A DNA stretch of 11,894 bases from JANNOG01 sp050329415 (GCA_050329415.1 JBHJOS010000178.1:1-11894); one strand, 5' to 3'. Counted from the first letter of the stretch, positions 1-6,829 are shown. A program made the numbers and translations. Notes: generated by a model not told the origin, from the letters alone.

Positions 1-174
1 GCCGGTCTCCCGGCGCGGGGGGGCACCGTCGCGAGGCGCGGGCTCGACCCGCCGCCCGCGGTCCCGGTCACCCCGCGAGTCGCCGCGCCCCCTCCCACGA
101 TCCGGGCCGCCGCCTCCCGCCTGGCCGGCGCCCCCACGGCGGGGACGGTCGCGGCGCGGCTCAGGCGCTGGCAC
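1..174 (-). CDS. Start of an Arg/Gly-rich frame overlapping fmt; probable N-terminus of rsmB (partial)
   Basis: A frame opens with GTG at 174-172, overlaps the last 14 bases of fmt, and runs 58 codons without a stop off the left edge. Its product begins MPAPEPRRDRPRRGG and stays rich in Arg, Gly, Asp and Pro, with mostly G or C at third codon positions. In many actinobacteria fmt is followed by rsmB (sun/fmu), the 16S rRNA m5C967 methyltransferase, whose N-terminus is often preceded by a disordered basic extension. Position, strand and composition fit that, but no catalytic or NusB-like motif falls inside the window, so the identity is inferred from gene order. A competing frame from a GTG at 137-135 is also open to the edge but looks less protein-like. 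The third frame is closed by a TGA. Confidence 0.45.
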   Translation of the reverse strand, partial: MPAPEPRRDRPRRGGAGQAGGGGPDRGRGRGDSRGDRDRGRRVEPAPRDGAPPRRETG

Positions 175-1096
175 CGAGCACCGTCCCGTCGAGGTCGCGG
201 ACTCCGCGCGCCCAGTCCGGGGCGGGCATCGGTCGCCGCCCCGGCGGCTGCACCGCACCGAGCACCACGGCCGACGTCCCGGTCCCGACGAGGACCTCCC
301 GCCGGTGCACCGCCACAGTCGCGGGCGCAAGCCGCGTGGGGTCCGGGCTCACCGTGACCGGCCCGAGCCGTACCCGGTCGCCGCGCACCGTGGTCCACGC
401 CCCGGGCTCCGGGGTGACGGCCCGGATCCGGCGGTCGACCACGTGGGCCGGGAGGCCGAAGTCGACCCGGGCCTCGGTGACGGTCACCTTGGGGGCGTGG
501 GACACCCCGTCAGCGGCTTGGGGACGAGCCTGCAGGGCACCCGCCTCGACGGCGTCGAGGACCCGGACGAGCAGGTCGGCGCCGGCCGTCGCCAGCCGGT
601 CGAGCACCTCTCCGGCCGTGTCCCGGGGGCGCAGCGGTTCGACCATCGTGGCGAGCACGGGGCCGGTGTCGAGCCCCTCGTCGAGCCGGAACACCGTGAC
701 CCCGGTCTCGGCGTCCCCGGCGGCGATCGCGCGTTGGACGGGAGCCGCCCCGCGCCACGCCGGCAGGACGCTGAAGTGCACGTTCACCCAGCCGTGGGGC
801 GGGATGCCGAGGGCGGCCGGCGGGATCAGTGCCCCGTAGGCGACGACCGGGCAGCAGTCCGGGGCGATCCGGCGGAGCCGGTCGAGCAGGTCCGGGTCGC
901 GCACCCGCTGCGGGGTGAGGACCTCCAGGCCCGCCTCCGCGGCGGCCAGCCGGACCGGGCTGGGCAGCGATCGCCGGCCGCGTCCGGCGGCGGCGTCCGG
1001 GCGGGTGAGGACGGCGGCCACCTCGTGGCGGGACGCCAGCAGCGCCCGGAGGGCGGGGACCGCGGGGGCGGGGGTTCCGGCGAGGACCAGCCTCAC
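161..1096 (-). CDS. fmt: Methionyl-tRNA formyltransferase
   Basis: This 311-residue cytoplasmic enzyme transfers a formyl group from 10-formyl-tetrahydrofolate to Met-tRNA(fMet), which primes initiation. The N-terminal Rossmann-like domain starts with RLVLAGTPAPAVPALRALL. The catalytic signature is NVHFSVLPAWRGAAPVQRAI (residues 105-124). Asn105, His107 and Asp143 (in DEGLDTG) match the N-H-D triad known from E. coli Fmt, shifted by one residue. The C-terminal tRNA-binding domain follows from about residue 205 (APKVT...). The length is normal for the family. The start is GTG, 10 bases after the def stop (TAG), with no clear Shine-Dalgarno sequence, which suggests coupling to def. The pair is functionally linked: Fmt adds the formyl group and Def removes it. 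Nothing looks broken. Confidence 0.97.
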   Translation of the reverse strand: MRLVLAGTPAPAVPALRALLASRHEVAAVLTRPDAAAGRGRRSLPSPVRLAAAEAGLEVLTPQRVRDPDLLDRLRRIAPDCCPVVAYGALIPPAALGIPPHGWVNVHFSVLPAWRGAAPVQRAIAAGDAETGVTVFRLDEGLDTGPVLATMVEPLRPRDTAGEVLDRLATAGADLLVRVLDAVEAGALQARPQAADGVSHAPKVTVTEARVDFGLPAHVVDRRIRAVTPEPGAWTTVRGDRVRLGPVTVSPDPTRLAPATVAVHRREVLVGTGTSAVVLGAVQPPGRRPMPAPDWARGVRDLDGTVLGASA

Positions 1097-1106
1097 GGGC
1101 GGGCCA

Positions 1107-1652
1107 CTAGAGGGCCCGGCCGAACGTGGGGTGCGGGCTGACGCGGACCTCGGGGGCCTCCTGCCCGGCCCACTCCGCCTCCCGGATCGCCTTGAGCACC
1201 TGCTTGCGGGTCTCGCGGTCCAGCCGGTCGATGAAGAGGATGCCGTCGAGGTGGTCGGTCTCGTGCTGGATCGCGCGGGCGAGCAGCTGCGAGCCCTCGA
1301 TCGTCACGGGGTCGCCGTGCATGTTCCAGCCCTTGGCGACGACCCGCAGCGCCCGGCGGGTGTCGGCGTAGACACCCGGGAACGACAGGCAGCCCTCGTC
1401 GCCTTCCTGGGTCTCGTCCGAGAGGTCGAGATCCGGGTTGACGAGGTGCCCGAGCTCACCGTCCACCCACCAGGTGAACACCCGCAGCCCCACCCCGATC
1501 TGCGGGGCGGACAGCCCGGCGCCGGGCGCGTCGACCATCGTGTCGGTGAGGTCCTGCACCAGGGTCCGCAGCTCCTTGTCGAAGACGACGACGGGGTCGG
1601 CTGGGGTGCGCAGGACCGGGTCGCCGAAGAGACGGACTGGCTTCACGGACAC
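1107..1652 (-). CDS. def: Peptide deformylase
   Basis: This is a 181-residue metalloenzyme that removes the N-formyl group from nascent polypeptides at the ribosome. All three family motifs are present: GAGLSAPQIG (residues 44-53), EGCLSFP (86-92, metal ligand Cys88) and HETDHLDG (130-137, ligands His130 and His134, catalytic Glu131). A C-terminal tail of about 30 residues (EAEWAGQEAPEVRVSPHPTFGRAL) resembles other actinobacterial deformylases. The start is uncertain by two codons: GTG at 1652-1650 and GTG at 1646-1644 are in frame, and a GGGGTG stretch lies just upstream of the second. The first gives the MSVKPVRLFGDPVLR start expected of the family. It lies 56 bases after priA and 10 bases before fmt. 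Confidence 0.97.
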   Translation of the reverse strand: MSVKPVRLFGDPVLRTPADPVVVFDKELRTLVQDLTDTMVDAPGAGLSAPQIGVGLRVFTWWVDGELGHLVNPDLDLSDETQEGDEGCLSFPGVYADTRRALRVVAKGWNMHGDPVTIEGSQLLARAIQHETDHLDGILFIDRLDRETRKQVLKAIREAEWAGQEAPEVRVSPHPTFGRAL

Positions 1653-1664
1653 CCCGCGAGTCTA

Positions 1665-1704
1665 GGCGCGCGGTGAGGGGGCGGGCCGCCCCTCCCCGCG
1701 CGGC
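1665..1704 (-). terminator. GC-rich hairpin between priA and def
   Basis: An imperfect inverted repeat centres near 1685. The inner arms are GAGGGGGCGG (1675-1684) and CCGCCCCTC (1686-1694), with one bulged G. The outer arms are GGCGCGCGG (1665-1673) and CCGCGCGGCC (1697-1706), also imperfect. On the minus strand it follows the priA stop within about ten bases and precedes the def start. There is no T-run after it, so it may be a U-less actinobacterial terminator, a partial attenuator, an RNA processing site, or just GC-rich sequence. Confidence 0.3.
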
Positions 1705-1708
1705 CGGC

Positions 1709-3784
1709 TCACAGGTCGACGGGATCCAGCCGCACCGTCAGGCGCCCCTCGGCTCCGGTGGCGCGGCGTCGGGCCACGTCCCGGACCGCGTCCACCACGT
1801 CGGCGCGCCTGCCGACGAGGAGGACGCGGGTCTGGTTGTCTCCCACCGGGGCCGGGCCGAGGACCTCCACCTCCGACGAACCCTCCACCCTCGACCTCCT
1901 GTCGAGGTCGAGGTCGAGGGTTCCGTCGCCCCGCAGCAATGCCAGCACCTGACGGACCGCCGCCGCGTCCCCGGTCATCGTCGCCACCGTGCTGGCCGGA
2001 GGCATCGCGGCGGCGGCGCGCTCGGCGAGCACGCGCTCGGCGTAGCGCTCCGGCGCGTCCGCCACGACGGCCTGGACCTCGGCTGCCGCCGGGTCGCCCA
2101 CCACCACGAGGCGCCCGCCGTCCGGCGCGGGGCGGGTCAGCGAGGCCAGGTGGAGCCAGCGCGCCACGGCCGTCTCACCGGTGGCGAGCCCGGGCCGGGC
2201 GAGCACGCGGTCGGCGTCGAGCGCGACCGTCGCGGCATACCCGCCGGCGGCGACCGGCTCCGCCCCGGGCGTCGCCACCACGACGGCCGCCGCCGGGCCC
2301 ACGTCGGCGACCCGATGATCCCCGTCCGAGGCCACGACCGGGTGCCCGGGGAACGCCACCCCGAGCTCGTGGGCCGTCCGCTCCGCCCCGACCGTGCCCG
2401 CTCGCAACCGCCCGTGACCGCACGCCTCGCACGTCCATCCGGCGGCCGCGCGTCCGCACCAGGAGCACGTGGCGACCGTGGCTCCGCCCGGCACCGTGAG
2501 AGCGCCCCGGCCGCAGTGGCTGCATCGTGCCGGGGTACCGCACCGCCCGCACCGCAGGGCGGACACACCACCCCGGCGCGGCACGCTGACGAGGACGGGT
2601 CCCCGCTGCAGGCCCTCGGCCAGGACCCGGTGCGCGGTGCGGGGGACGCGCGCCGCGGACTCCAGCGGGTCCGCCGGGTCGGGCACGACCACCCGCGGCG
2701 CGAGCGCGCGGCGCGTTCCGCGGTCCGGTCCCAGGTCCTTGAGCCGGCCGTCGTGCACCAGTCCCTGGGCCGCCACGGACCGGGAATGGGACACCAGCGC
2801 CACCGCCGCCCCGGCCTGCGCCGCCCGGAGCAGGGCGACCTCGCGCACGTGCCAGCCCGGGGCGCGCGGCTCGACGTGGGCCTCGTCCATGTCGTCCCAG
2901 ACGGCGACCACGCCCAACCGGGGCGCCGGCGCGAACACCGCGGCCCGGGTCCCGGCCACGACGTCCACCCGGTCCAGCAACGCCGCGAGATGGCCTCGCC
3001 AGCGGGCCGCCGGTCCGTGGTCGTGGTGCAGCAGGACCGTCCGGGCCCCTGGGAGGCCGGTCCGGACCGCCGCGGCGAGGCGAGCCAGATCGGCGGCATC
3101 CGGAACCACGAGCAGCGCGGTTCGTCCCCCGGCCACGGCGGCGGCGGCCAGGCGGGTCAGTGCCCGCCAGGGGTCCGCGCTGGCCGGCAGGCGCACCGCC
3201 GCGGCCGGGGCCTCGCCGGCGGCGACCCGCCGCAGCAGGGCAGTCCCGCCGCTCACCAGCTCCCACCCGCCCGGCCCGGAGTCGTCGACCGTGGCACCGA
3301 CTGTGCCACCAACCGTGCCACCGACCGCGCCACCGACTGTGCCACCGACTGTGCCGTCCCGCAGGTCATCCCGCACGCTGTCGACCGCGCCGTCGCCGCC
3401 GACGCGACCGACACCGGCAACCGGGTCCCCCGGTCGCTCGTCGAGAACGGCCCGCTCCGTCCGGGCGTGCCGCGGGGGGACCGCCGTCCGCAACACGTCG
3501 GCGAGCGCGCCGCCGTACCGGTCGGCGACGGACCGGGCGACCCGGGACACGCCCGGGTCGAGCAGCGGCAGGGGGGAGACGACCCGGCGGACGGCCCGCA
3601 GCGGTACCGCGGGCACCTCGCCGGCCGTCGCGGAGGTGTCCACCTCGAGGACCCATCCGGCGCTGTCCCGGCCCCCGAACGGCACGGTGACCCGGGACCC
3701 GGGACGCACCTCGCCCTGCCAGCGCTCCGGCACGGCGTAGGTGAAGGGACGGTCGAGGTGGGTGGGTGCCTCGTCGACGCACAC
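1709..3784 (-). CDS. priA: PriA-like primosomal protein N', helicase-degenerate actinobacterial form
   Basis: This is a 691-residue PriA family protein. PriA recognises stalled forks and helps reload the replicative helicase. The N-terminal DNA-binding domain is clear (HLDRPFTYAVPE, then SVADRYGGALADVLRTAVPPRHAR at about 85-108). Eight zinc cysteines are intact: C412, C415, C421, C424, C440, C443, C452, C455. The ATPase motifs are degraded: no GxTGSGKT is visible around residues 185-210, the DEEH box reads DDMDEAH (297-303), and no GRAGR motif is present. Actinobacterial PriA homologues are known to lack these motifs, so the protein probably binds DNA or partners without ATP-driven unwinding. 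The ending LTVRLDPVDL is typical. The start is uncertain: GTG at 3784 is the only ATG/GTG/TTG in frame after metK, lacks a good Shine-Dalgarno, and leaves a 115-base gap. An upstream CTG near 3871 is possible. A start inside metK is unlikely. It carries two repeat-encoded low-complexity insertions. Confidence 0.93.
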   Translation of the reverse strand: MCVDEAPTHLDRPFTYAVPERWQGEVRPGSRVTVPFGGRDSAGWVLEVDTSATAGEVPAVPLRAVRRVVSPLPLLDPGVSRVARSVADRYGGALADVLRTAVPPRHARTERAVLDERPGDPVAGVGRVGGDGAVDSVRDDLRDGTVGGTVGGAVGGTVGGTVGATVDDSGPGGWELVSGGTALLRRVAAGEAPAAAVRLPASADPWRALTRLAAAAVAGGRTALLVVPDAADLARLAAAVRTGLPGARTVLLHHDHGPAARWRGHLAALLDRVDVVAGTRAAVFAPAPRLGVVAVWDDMDEAHVEPRAPGWHVREVALLRAAQAGAAVALVSHSRSVAAQGLVHDGRLKDLGPDRGTRRALAPRVVVPDPADPLESAARVPRTAHRVLAEGLQRGPVLVSVPRRGGVSALRCGRCGTPARCSHCGRGALTVPGGATVATCSWCGRAAAGWTCEACGHGRLRAGTVGAERTAHELGVAFPGHPVVASDGDHRVADVGPAAAVVVATPGAEPVAAGGYAATVALDADRVLARPGLATGETAVARWLHLASLTRPAPDGGRLVVVGDPAAAEVQAVVADAPERYAERVLAERAAAAMPPASTVATMTGDAAAVRQVLALLRGDGTLDLDLDRRSRVEGSSEVEVLGPAPVGDNQTRVLLVGRRADVVDAVRDVARRRATGAEGRLTVRLDPVDL
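1887..1921. repeat. 12-base perfect inverted repeat and gtcgag triplication inside priA
   Basis: The left arm ACCCTCGACCTC (1887-1898) is the exact reverse complement of GAGGTCGAGGGT (1910-1921), with an 11-base loop. The loop and right arm also contain three tandem copies of gtcgag (1901-1918). On the coding strand these give the acidic LDLDLD stretch of PriA (residues 623-628). It lies inside the reading frame, so it can affect mRNA folding while also coding for protein. Confidence 0.6.
3287..3358. repeat. Six tandem 12-base units inside priA encoding a Gly-Thr-Val-Gly repeat
   Basis: There are six consecutive 12-base units, consensus gactgtgccacc, with single-base differences between copies: 3287-3298, 3299-3310, 3311-3322, 3323-3334, 3335-3346 and 3347-3358. 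The period is a multiple of three, so copy changes keep the frame. On the minus strand the block encodes PriA residues 143-166, a run of (G)GTVG units flanked by Asp. It sits between the N-terminal DNA-binding domain and the degenerate helicase core, where a flexible linker would be tolerated. Confidence 0.85.
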
Positions 3785-3899
3785 CTCGCAGGTGACGTCG
3801 ACGGCGTCGGGACGACCGGGGGCAGGGGTGCCCGGACGCCGGGCGGGCCGGCGCCCGAAGAGGACGGGGCCGCTCAGGGCCGTCGCGTCCCGGTCCCGG

Positions 3900-5090
3900 T
3901 CAGAGCCCGGCGGCCGAGCGCAGGGCGTCGACCCGGTCCAGGCGCTCCCAGGTGAAGTCGGGCTCCTCGCGCCCGAAGTGACCGTAGGCAGCGGTCCGGG
4001 AGTAGATCGGTCGGAGCAGGTCGAGATCCGCCGCCAGAGCGGCCGGCCGCAGGTCGAACACCTCGTCGACGGCCTTCGAGATCGCCTCGACGTCCACGGT
4101 GTGGGTGCCGTAGCAGTCGACGTAGAGGCCGACCGGCCGGGCCTTGCCGATGGCGTAGGCGACCTGGACCTCGCAGCGGCGCGCCAGCCCGGCGGCGACG
4201 ACGTTCTTCGCGACCCAGCGCAGCGCGTACGCCGCCGACCGGTCGACCTTGGAGGGGTCCTTGCCGCTGAAGGCGCCGCCGCCGTGACGGGCCATGCCGC
4301 CGTAAGTGTCGACAATGATCTTTCGGCCGGTGAGGCCGGCGTCGCCCATCGGGCCACCGATCTCGAACCGGCCGGTGGGGTTGACGAGCATCCGCACCGA
4401 GGACGTGTCGAGCTCGAGGGAGTCGAGGACCGGGCGGACGACGTGCTCGGTGACGTCCGGCGCCAGCATCCCGTCGAGCGAGACGTCCGAGGCGTGCTGG
4501 GTCGACACCACCACGGTGTCGACGGTGACCGGCACGCCCTGCTCGTAGCCGATGGTGACCTGTGTCTTCCCGTCGGGGCGCAGGTAGGGCAGCGTCCCGT
4601 CGTGGCGGACCTGGGACAGCCGCCGCGACAGCCGGTGCGCCACCGAGATCGGCAGCGGCATGAGTTCCGGGGTCTCGTCGCAGGCGAACCCGAACATCAG
4701 CCCCTGGTCGCCGGCCCCCTGGGCGTCGAAGCCGTCGGCGGCTGCGCTGCCGCTGCGCTGCTCGTGCGCGACGTCGACGCCGGCCGCGATGTCCGCCGAC
4801 TGGGACCCGATCGACACCGTGACCCCGCACGAGTGCCCGTCGAAGCCCTTGATCGACGAGTCGTAGCCGATGTCGACGATCGTCTTGCGGACGAGCTGGG
4901 GGATCTCGACGTAGGCAGAGGTCGACACCTCGCCCGCGACCAGTACGTAGCCCGTGGTGACCAGGGTCTCGACGGCCACCCGGGCCCGGGGGTCCTGGCT
5001 CAGCATGGCGTCGAGCACGGCGTCGCTGATCTGGTCGCAGATCTTGTCGGGGTGCCCCTCGGTCACCGACTCCGACGTGAACAGCTGCAT
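3900..5090 (-). CDS. metK: S-adenosylmethionine synthetase (methionine adenosyltransferase)
   Basis: This 396-residue cytoplasmic enzyme makes S-adenosylmethionine from methionine and ATP, releasing phosphate and pyrophosphate. Family signatures are intact: GHPDK at residues 12-16 (ATP/Mg binding, following FTSESVTE), the hexapeptide GAGDQG at 125-130, DAGLTGRKIIVDTYGG at 250-265, and the phosphate-loop GGGAFSGKD at 270-278. The ending (DFTWERLDRVDALRSAAGL) is also typical, and the length is normal. The ATG start is backed by a strong purine-rich ribosome binding site. The gene follows coaBC by 51 bases and precedes priA. No SAM-responsive riboswitch fits in the upstream gap. S-adenosylmethionine also serves the probable rRNA methyltransferase frame at the left edge. 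Confidence 0.98.
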   Translation of the reverse strand: MQLFTSESVTEGHPDKICDQISDAVLDAMLSQDPRARVAVETLVTTGYVLVAGEVSTSAYVEIPQLVRKTIVDIGYDSSIKGFDGHSCGVTVSIGSQSADIAAGVDVAHEQRSGSAAADGFDAQGAGDQGLMFGFACDETPELMPLPISVAHRLSRRLSQVRHDGTLPYLRPDGKTQVTIGYEQGVPVTVDTVVVSTQHASDVSLDGMLAPDVTEHVVRPVLDSLELDTSSVRMLVNPTGRFEIGGPMGDAGLTGRKIIVDTYGGMARHGGGAFSGKDPSKVDRSAAYALRWVAKNVVAAGLARRCEVQVAYAIGKARPVGLYVDCYGTHTVDVEAISKAVDEVFDLRPAALAADLDLLRPIYSRTAAYGHFGREEPDFTWERLDRVDALRSAAGL

Positions 5091-5092
5091 GT

Positions 5093-5101
5093 CTTCCCCT
5101 T
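5093..5101 (-). promoter_or_regulatory. Strong Shine-Dalgarno sequence of metK
   Basis: The minus strand reads AAGGGGAAG directly upstream of the metK ATG, with the AGGGG core about five bases from it. It is one of the better ribosome binding sites in the window and fixes the metK start. Confidence 0.75.
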
Positions 5102-5105
5102 GCCG

Positions 5106-5136
5106 GTCCGGAACAGTGCCGGGTTCGTGCCCGGAC
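5106..5136 (-). promoter_or_regulatory. Two mutually exclusive hairpins between coaBC and metK
   Basis: The arm CCCGGAC (5130-5136) can pair either with CCGGG at 5119-5123 (loop 5124-5129) or with GTCCGG at 5106-5111. Both pairings are perfect over 5-6 base pairs but cannot form together. The second ends a few bases before the metK ribosome binding site. The layout resembles a small attenuator or translational switch, but the stems are short and GC-rich DNA makes such pairs often by chance. Confidence 0.25.
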
Positions 5137-5141
5137 TGCGA

Positions 5142-6386
5142 TCAGGTCGATGGTGCGGTGGTCAGTCTGCCCGCGACAGCGTCCCAGACCGCGTCGGCGA
5201 CCTTACGCTTCGCGGACTCGGTGACGTGGGCGACCTCCACCACCGTGTCGGCCTCCCGGGCGAGGACGGTGACGGCGTTGGTCGTCGCACCGAACACCGC
5301 TCCGCCGCCGACGTCGTTGACGACGAGCAGGTCGCAGCCCTTGGCGAGCAGCTTGACGCGCGCGTGGTCCAGCGGGGACCCGTCCGCGTCCCCGGTCTCG
5401 GCTGCGAAGCCGACGACCACCTGGCCGGCGCGGCGGCGGTGTGCCGAGAGCTCGGCGAGAACGTCCACGGTGCGGACGAGGGTGACGCTGAGCTCGTCCG
5501 TGTTCCCTTTCTTGATCTTGTGAGAGGCGTAGGTCGCAGGGGTGAAGTCCGCCACCGCCGCGGCCATGACGACGACGTCGGCGTCGGCGGCTGCCTCGAC
5601 GGCGGCGGCGTGCAACTGGGCTGCGGTGCCCACGCGGCGCACCTGCATGCCGTTCGGCACGTCGACGTCGAGATGGGCGGCGACCAGCACGACGGACGCG
5701 CCGCGGTCCCGGGCCGCCTCGGCCAGGGCCACCCCCTGCCGGCCGGAGCTGGCGTTGCCGAGGTAGCGCACCGGGTCGAGGGGCTCTCGGGTGCCGCCCG
5801 CGGTCACGAGGACCCGCCGCCCCCGGAGGTCTCCGCCGCCGGCGGAGCCGGTCCCGGGCCCGGCGGCTGCCAGGCGCAGGGCCGCGGCGACGATGCGTTC
5901 CGGCTCGGGGAGCCGGCCGGGCCCGGTGTCGGCTCCGGCGAGCCGGCCGTCCTCGGGGTCGAGGACGCGCATGCCCCGGGATCGCAGCAGGGCGACGTTG
6001 TCGCGGGTGGCGGGGTGCTCCCACATCTCCGTGTGCATGGCCGGCGCCAGCAGGACCGGGCAGCGGGCGGTGAGCAGCACGTTGGTCAGCAGGTCGTCGG
6101 CCAGGCCGTGGGCCGCCCGGGCCAGCAGGTCCGCGGTGGCCGGTGCGACGACGAGCAGCTCCGCGTGCCGTCCGAGCCGGACGTGGGGCACCTGGTGGGC
6201 CTCGGACCAGACGTCGGAGGCCACCGGCCTGCCCGACAGCGAGGACCAGGTGGGCTCGCCGACGAAGCGCAGCGCCGCCGCCGTCGGGACGACGGTGACC
6301 TCGTGGCCGCCCTCCGCCAGCAGACGCAGCACGTGGACGGCCTTGTACGCGGCGATGCCGCCGGCCACGCCGAGGACGACTCGCAT
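5142..6386 (-). CDS. coaBC: Bifunctional phosphopantothenoylcysteine decarboxylase / phosphopantothenate-cysteine ligase
   Basis: This 414-residue fusion carries out two coenzyme A steps: CoaB joins 4'-phosphopantothenate to cysteine using CTP, and CoaC decarboxylates the product with FMN. The N-terminal CoaC flavoprotein domain (about 1-180) starts RVVLGVAGGIAAYKA. It has the catalytic His68 (PHVRLGRHAELLVVAPAT), PAMHTEMW (115-122) and the flap segment GADTGPGRLPEP (151-162). The C-terminal CoaB domain (about 185-410) has VTAGGTREPLDPVRYLGNAS (194-213), AAAVADFTP (275-283), KIKK (290-293) and VVNDVGGGAVFG. The PAMN motif of E. coli reads PAMH here, as I recall for mycobacterial CoaBC. The start is ATG, 38 bases after rpoZ, with no obvious Shine-Dalgarno. 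Its only neighbour before metK is a 51-base spacer. Confidence 0.97.
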   Translation of the reverse strand: MRVVLGVAGGIAAYKAVHVLRLLAEGGHEVTVVPTAAALRFVGEPTWSSLSGRPVASDVWSEAHQVPHVRLGRHAELLVVAPATADLLARAAHGLADDLLTNVLLTARCPVLLAPAMHTEMWEHPATRDNVALLRSRGMRVLDPEDGRLAGADTGPGRLPEPERIVAAALRLAAAGPGTGSAGGGDLRGRRVLVTAGGTREPLDPVRYLGNASSGRQGVALAEAARDRGASVVLVAAHLDVDVPNGMQVRRVGTAAQLHAAAVEAAADADVVVMAAAVADFTPATYASHKIKKGNTDELSVTLVRTVDVLAELSAHRRRAGQVVVGFAAETGDADGSPLDHARVKLLAKGCDLLVVNDVGGGAVFGATTNAVTVLAREADTVVEVAHVTESAKRKVADAVWDAVAGRLTTAPST

Positions 6387-6424
6387 CTGTCGAGGGACGG
6401 CGGCGCCGGGCCAGGACCCGGGTG

Positions 6425-6829
6425 TCAGGCGGGGTTGGCGTCGGTCGTGACTCCGTCGGCTCCGCCGACGGGCGCCTCGCCGGCGGCGGGGGCGAAGTCG
6501 GTGCCGAACATCTCCGCGGCGGAGAGGTCGACGGAGCGCTCGTTGGTGCCGTCGGTGTACGTCGACTGACCGTCATCGGGTTCGATGGTCAGCAGGCCGG
6601 CGTCGATCTCGCGCAGCGCCACCGAGAGCGGCTTCTCCTGGACGTGGGTCTCGACCAGGGGGCCCACGTACTCCAGCAGGCCCTCGCCCAGTTGCGAGTA
6701 GTAGGCGTTGATCTGACGGGCCCGCTTGGCGGCGTAGATGACGAGGGCGTACTTGGAGTCGACGACCGCGAGCAGGTCGTCGATCGGGGGGTTCGTGATG
6801 CCCTCGGGGACCACGGGCATGCTGGACAT
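6425..6829 (-). CDS. rpoZ: RNA polymerase omega subunit with a long C-terminal tail
   Basis: This is a 134-residue omega subunit, which assists assembly and stability of the beta-prime subunit of RNA polymerase. The conserved core is immediate: EGITNPPIDDLL, SKYALVIYAAKRARQIN (25-41), LGEGLLEYVGPLVE (47-60), QEKPLSVALREI (64-75). After about residue 83 comes a roughly 50-residue acidic, low-complexity tail (TIEPDDGQSTYTDG to DANPA) with no motif I recognise. Streptomyces and mycobacterial omegas that I know are shorter. The first ATG (6829-6827) is preceded by GGAG at 6837-6834, so it is preferred over the ATG three codons later. The gene lies 69 bases after gmk and 38 bases before coaBC. Confidence 0.96.
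   Translation of the reverse strand: MSSMPVVPEGITNPPIDDLLAVVDSKYALVIYAAKRARQINAYYSQLGEGLLEYVGPLVETHVQEKPLSVALREIDAGLLTIEPDDGQSTYTDGTNERSVDLSAAEMFGTDFAPAAGEAPVGGADGVTTDANPA

Noticed and set aside
3287..3358. CRISPR-like array
   Set aside because: The 12-base units are directly adjacent with no spacers and encode an in-frame protein repeat.
1709..4357. An 882-residue PriA starting inside metK
   Set aside because: The first roughly 190 residues overlap metK out of frame and are low-complexity. PriA homology begins near 3790.
5091..5141. SAM riboswitch upstream of metK
   Set aside because: Only 51 bases separate coaBC and metK, with no recognisable SAM-I, SAM-II or SAM-IV core.
5142..6386. Inactive CoaC because PAMN reads PAMH
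   Set aside because: From memory, mycobacterial CoaBC has the same PAMHTEMW segment and is functional, and the catalytic His68 and flap motif are present.
1673..6569. Very long plus-strand open frames (about 1673-3955 and 3741-6569), and similar ones at 6422-7678, 8477-10057 and 10164-11450
   Set aside because: They lie antisense to clearly recognised minus-strand genes, have Arg/Pro/Gly/His-rich products with no family motif, and are the expected shadows of GC-rich third positions.
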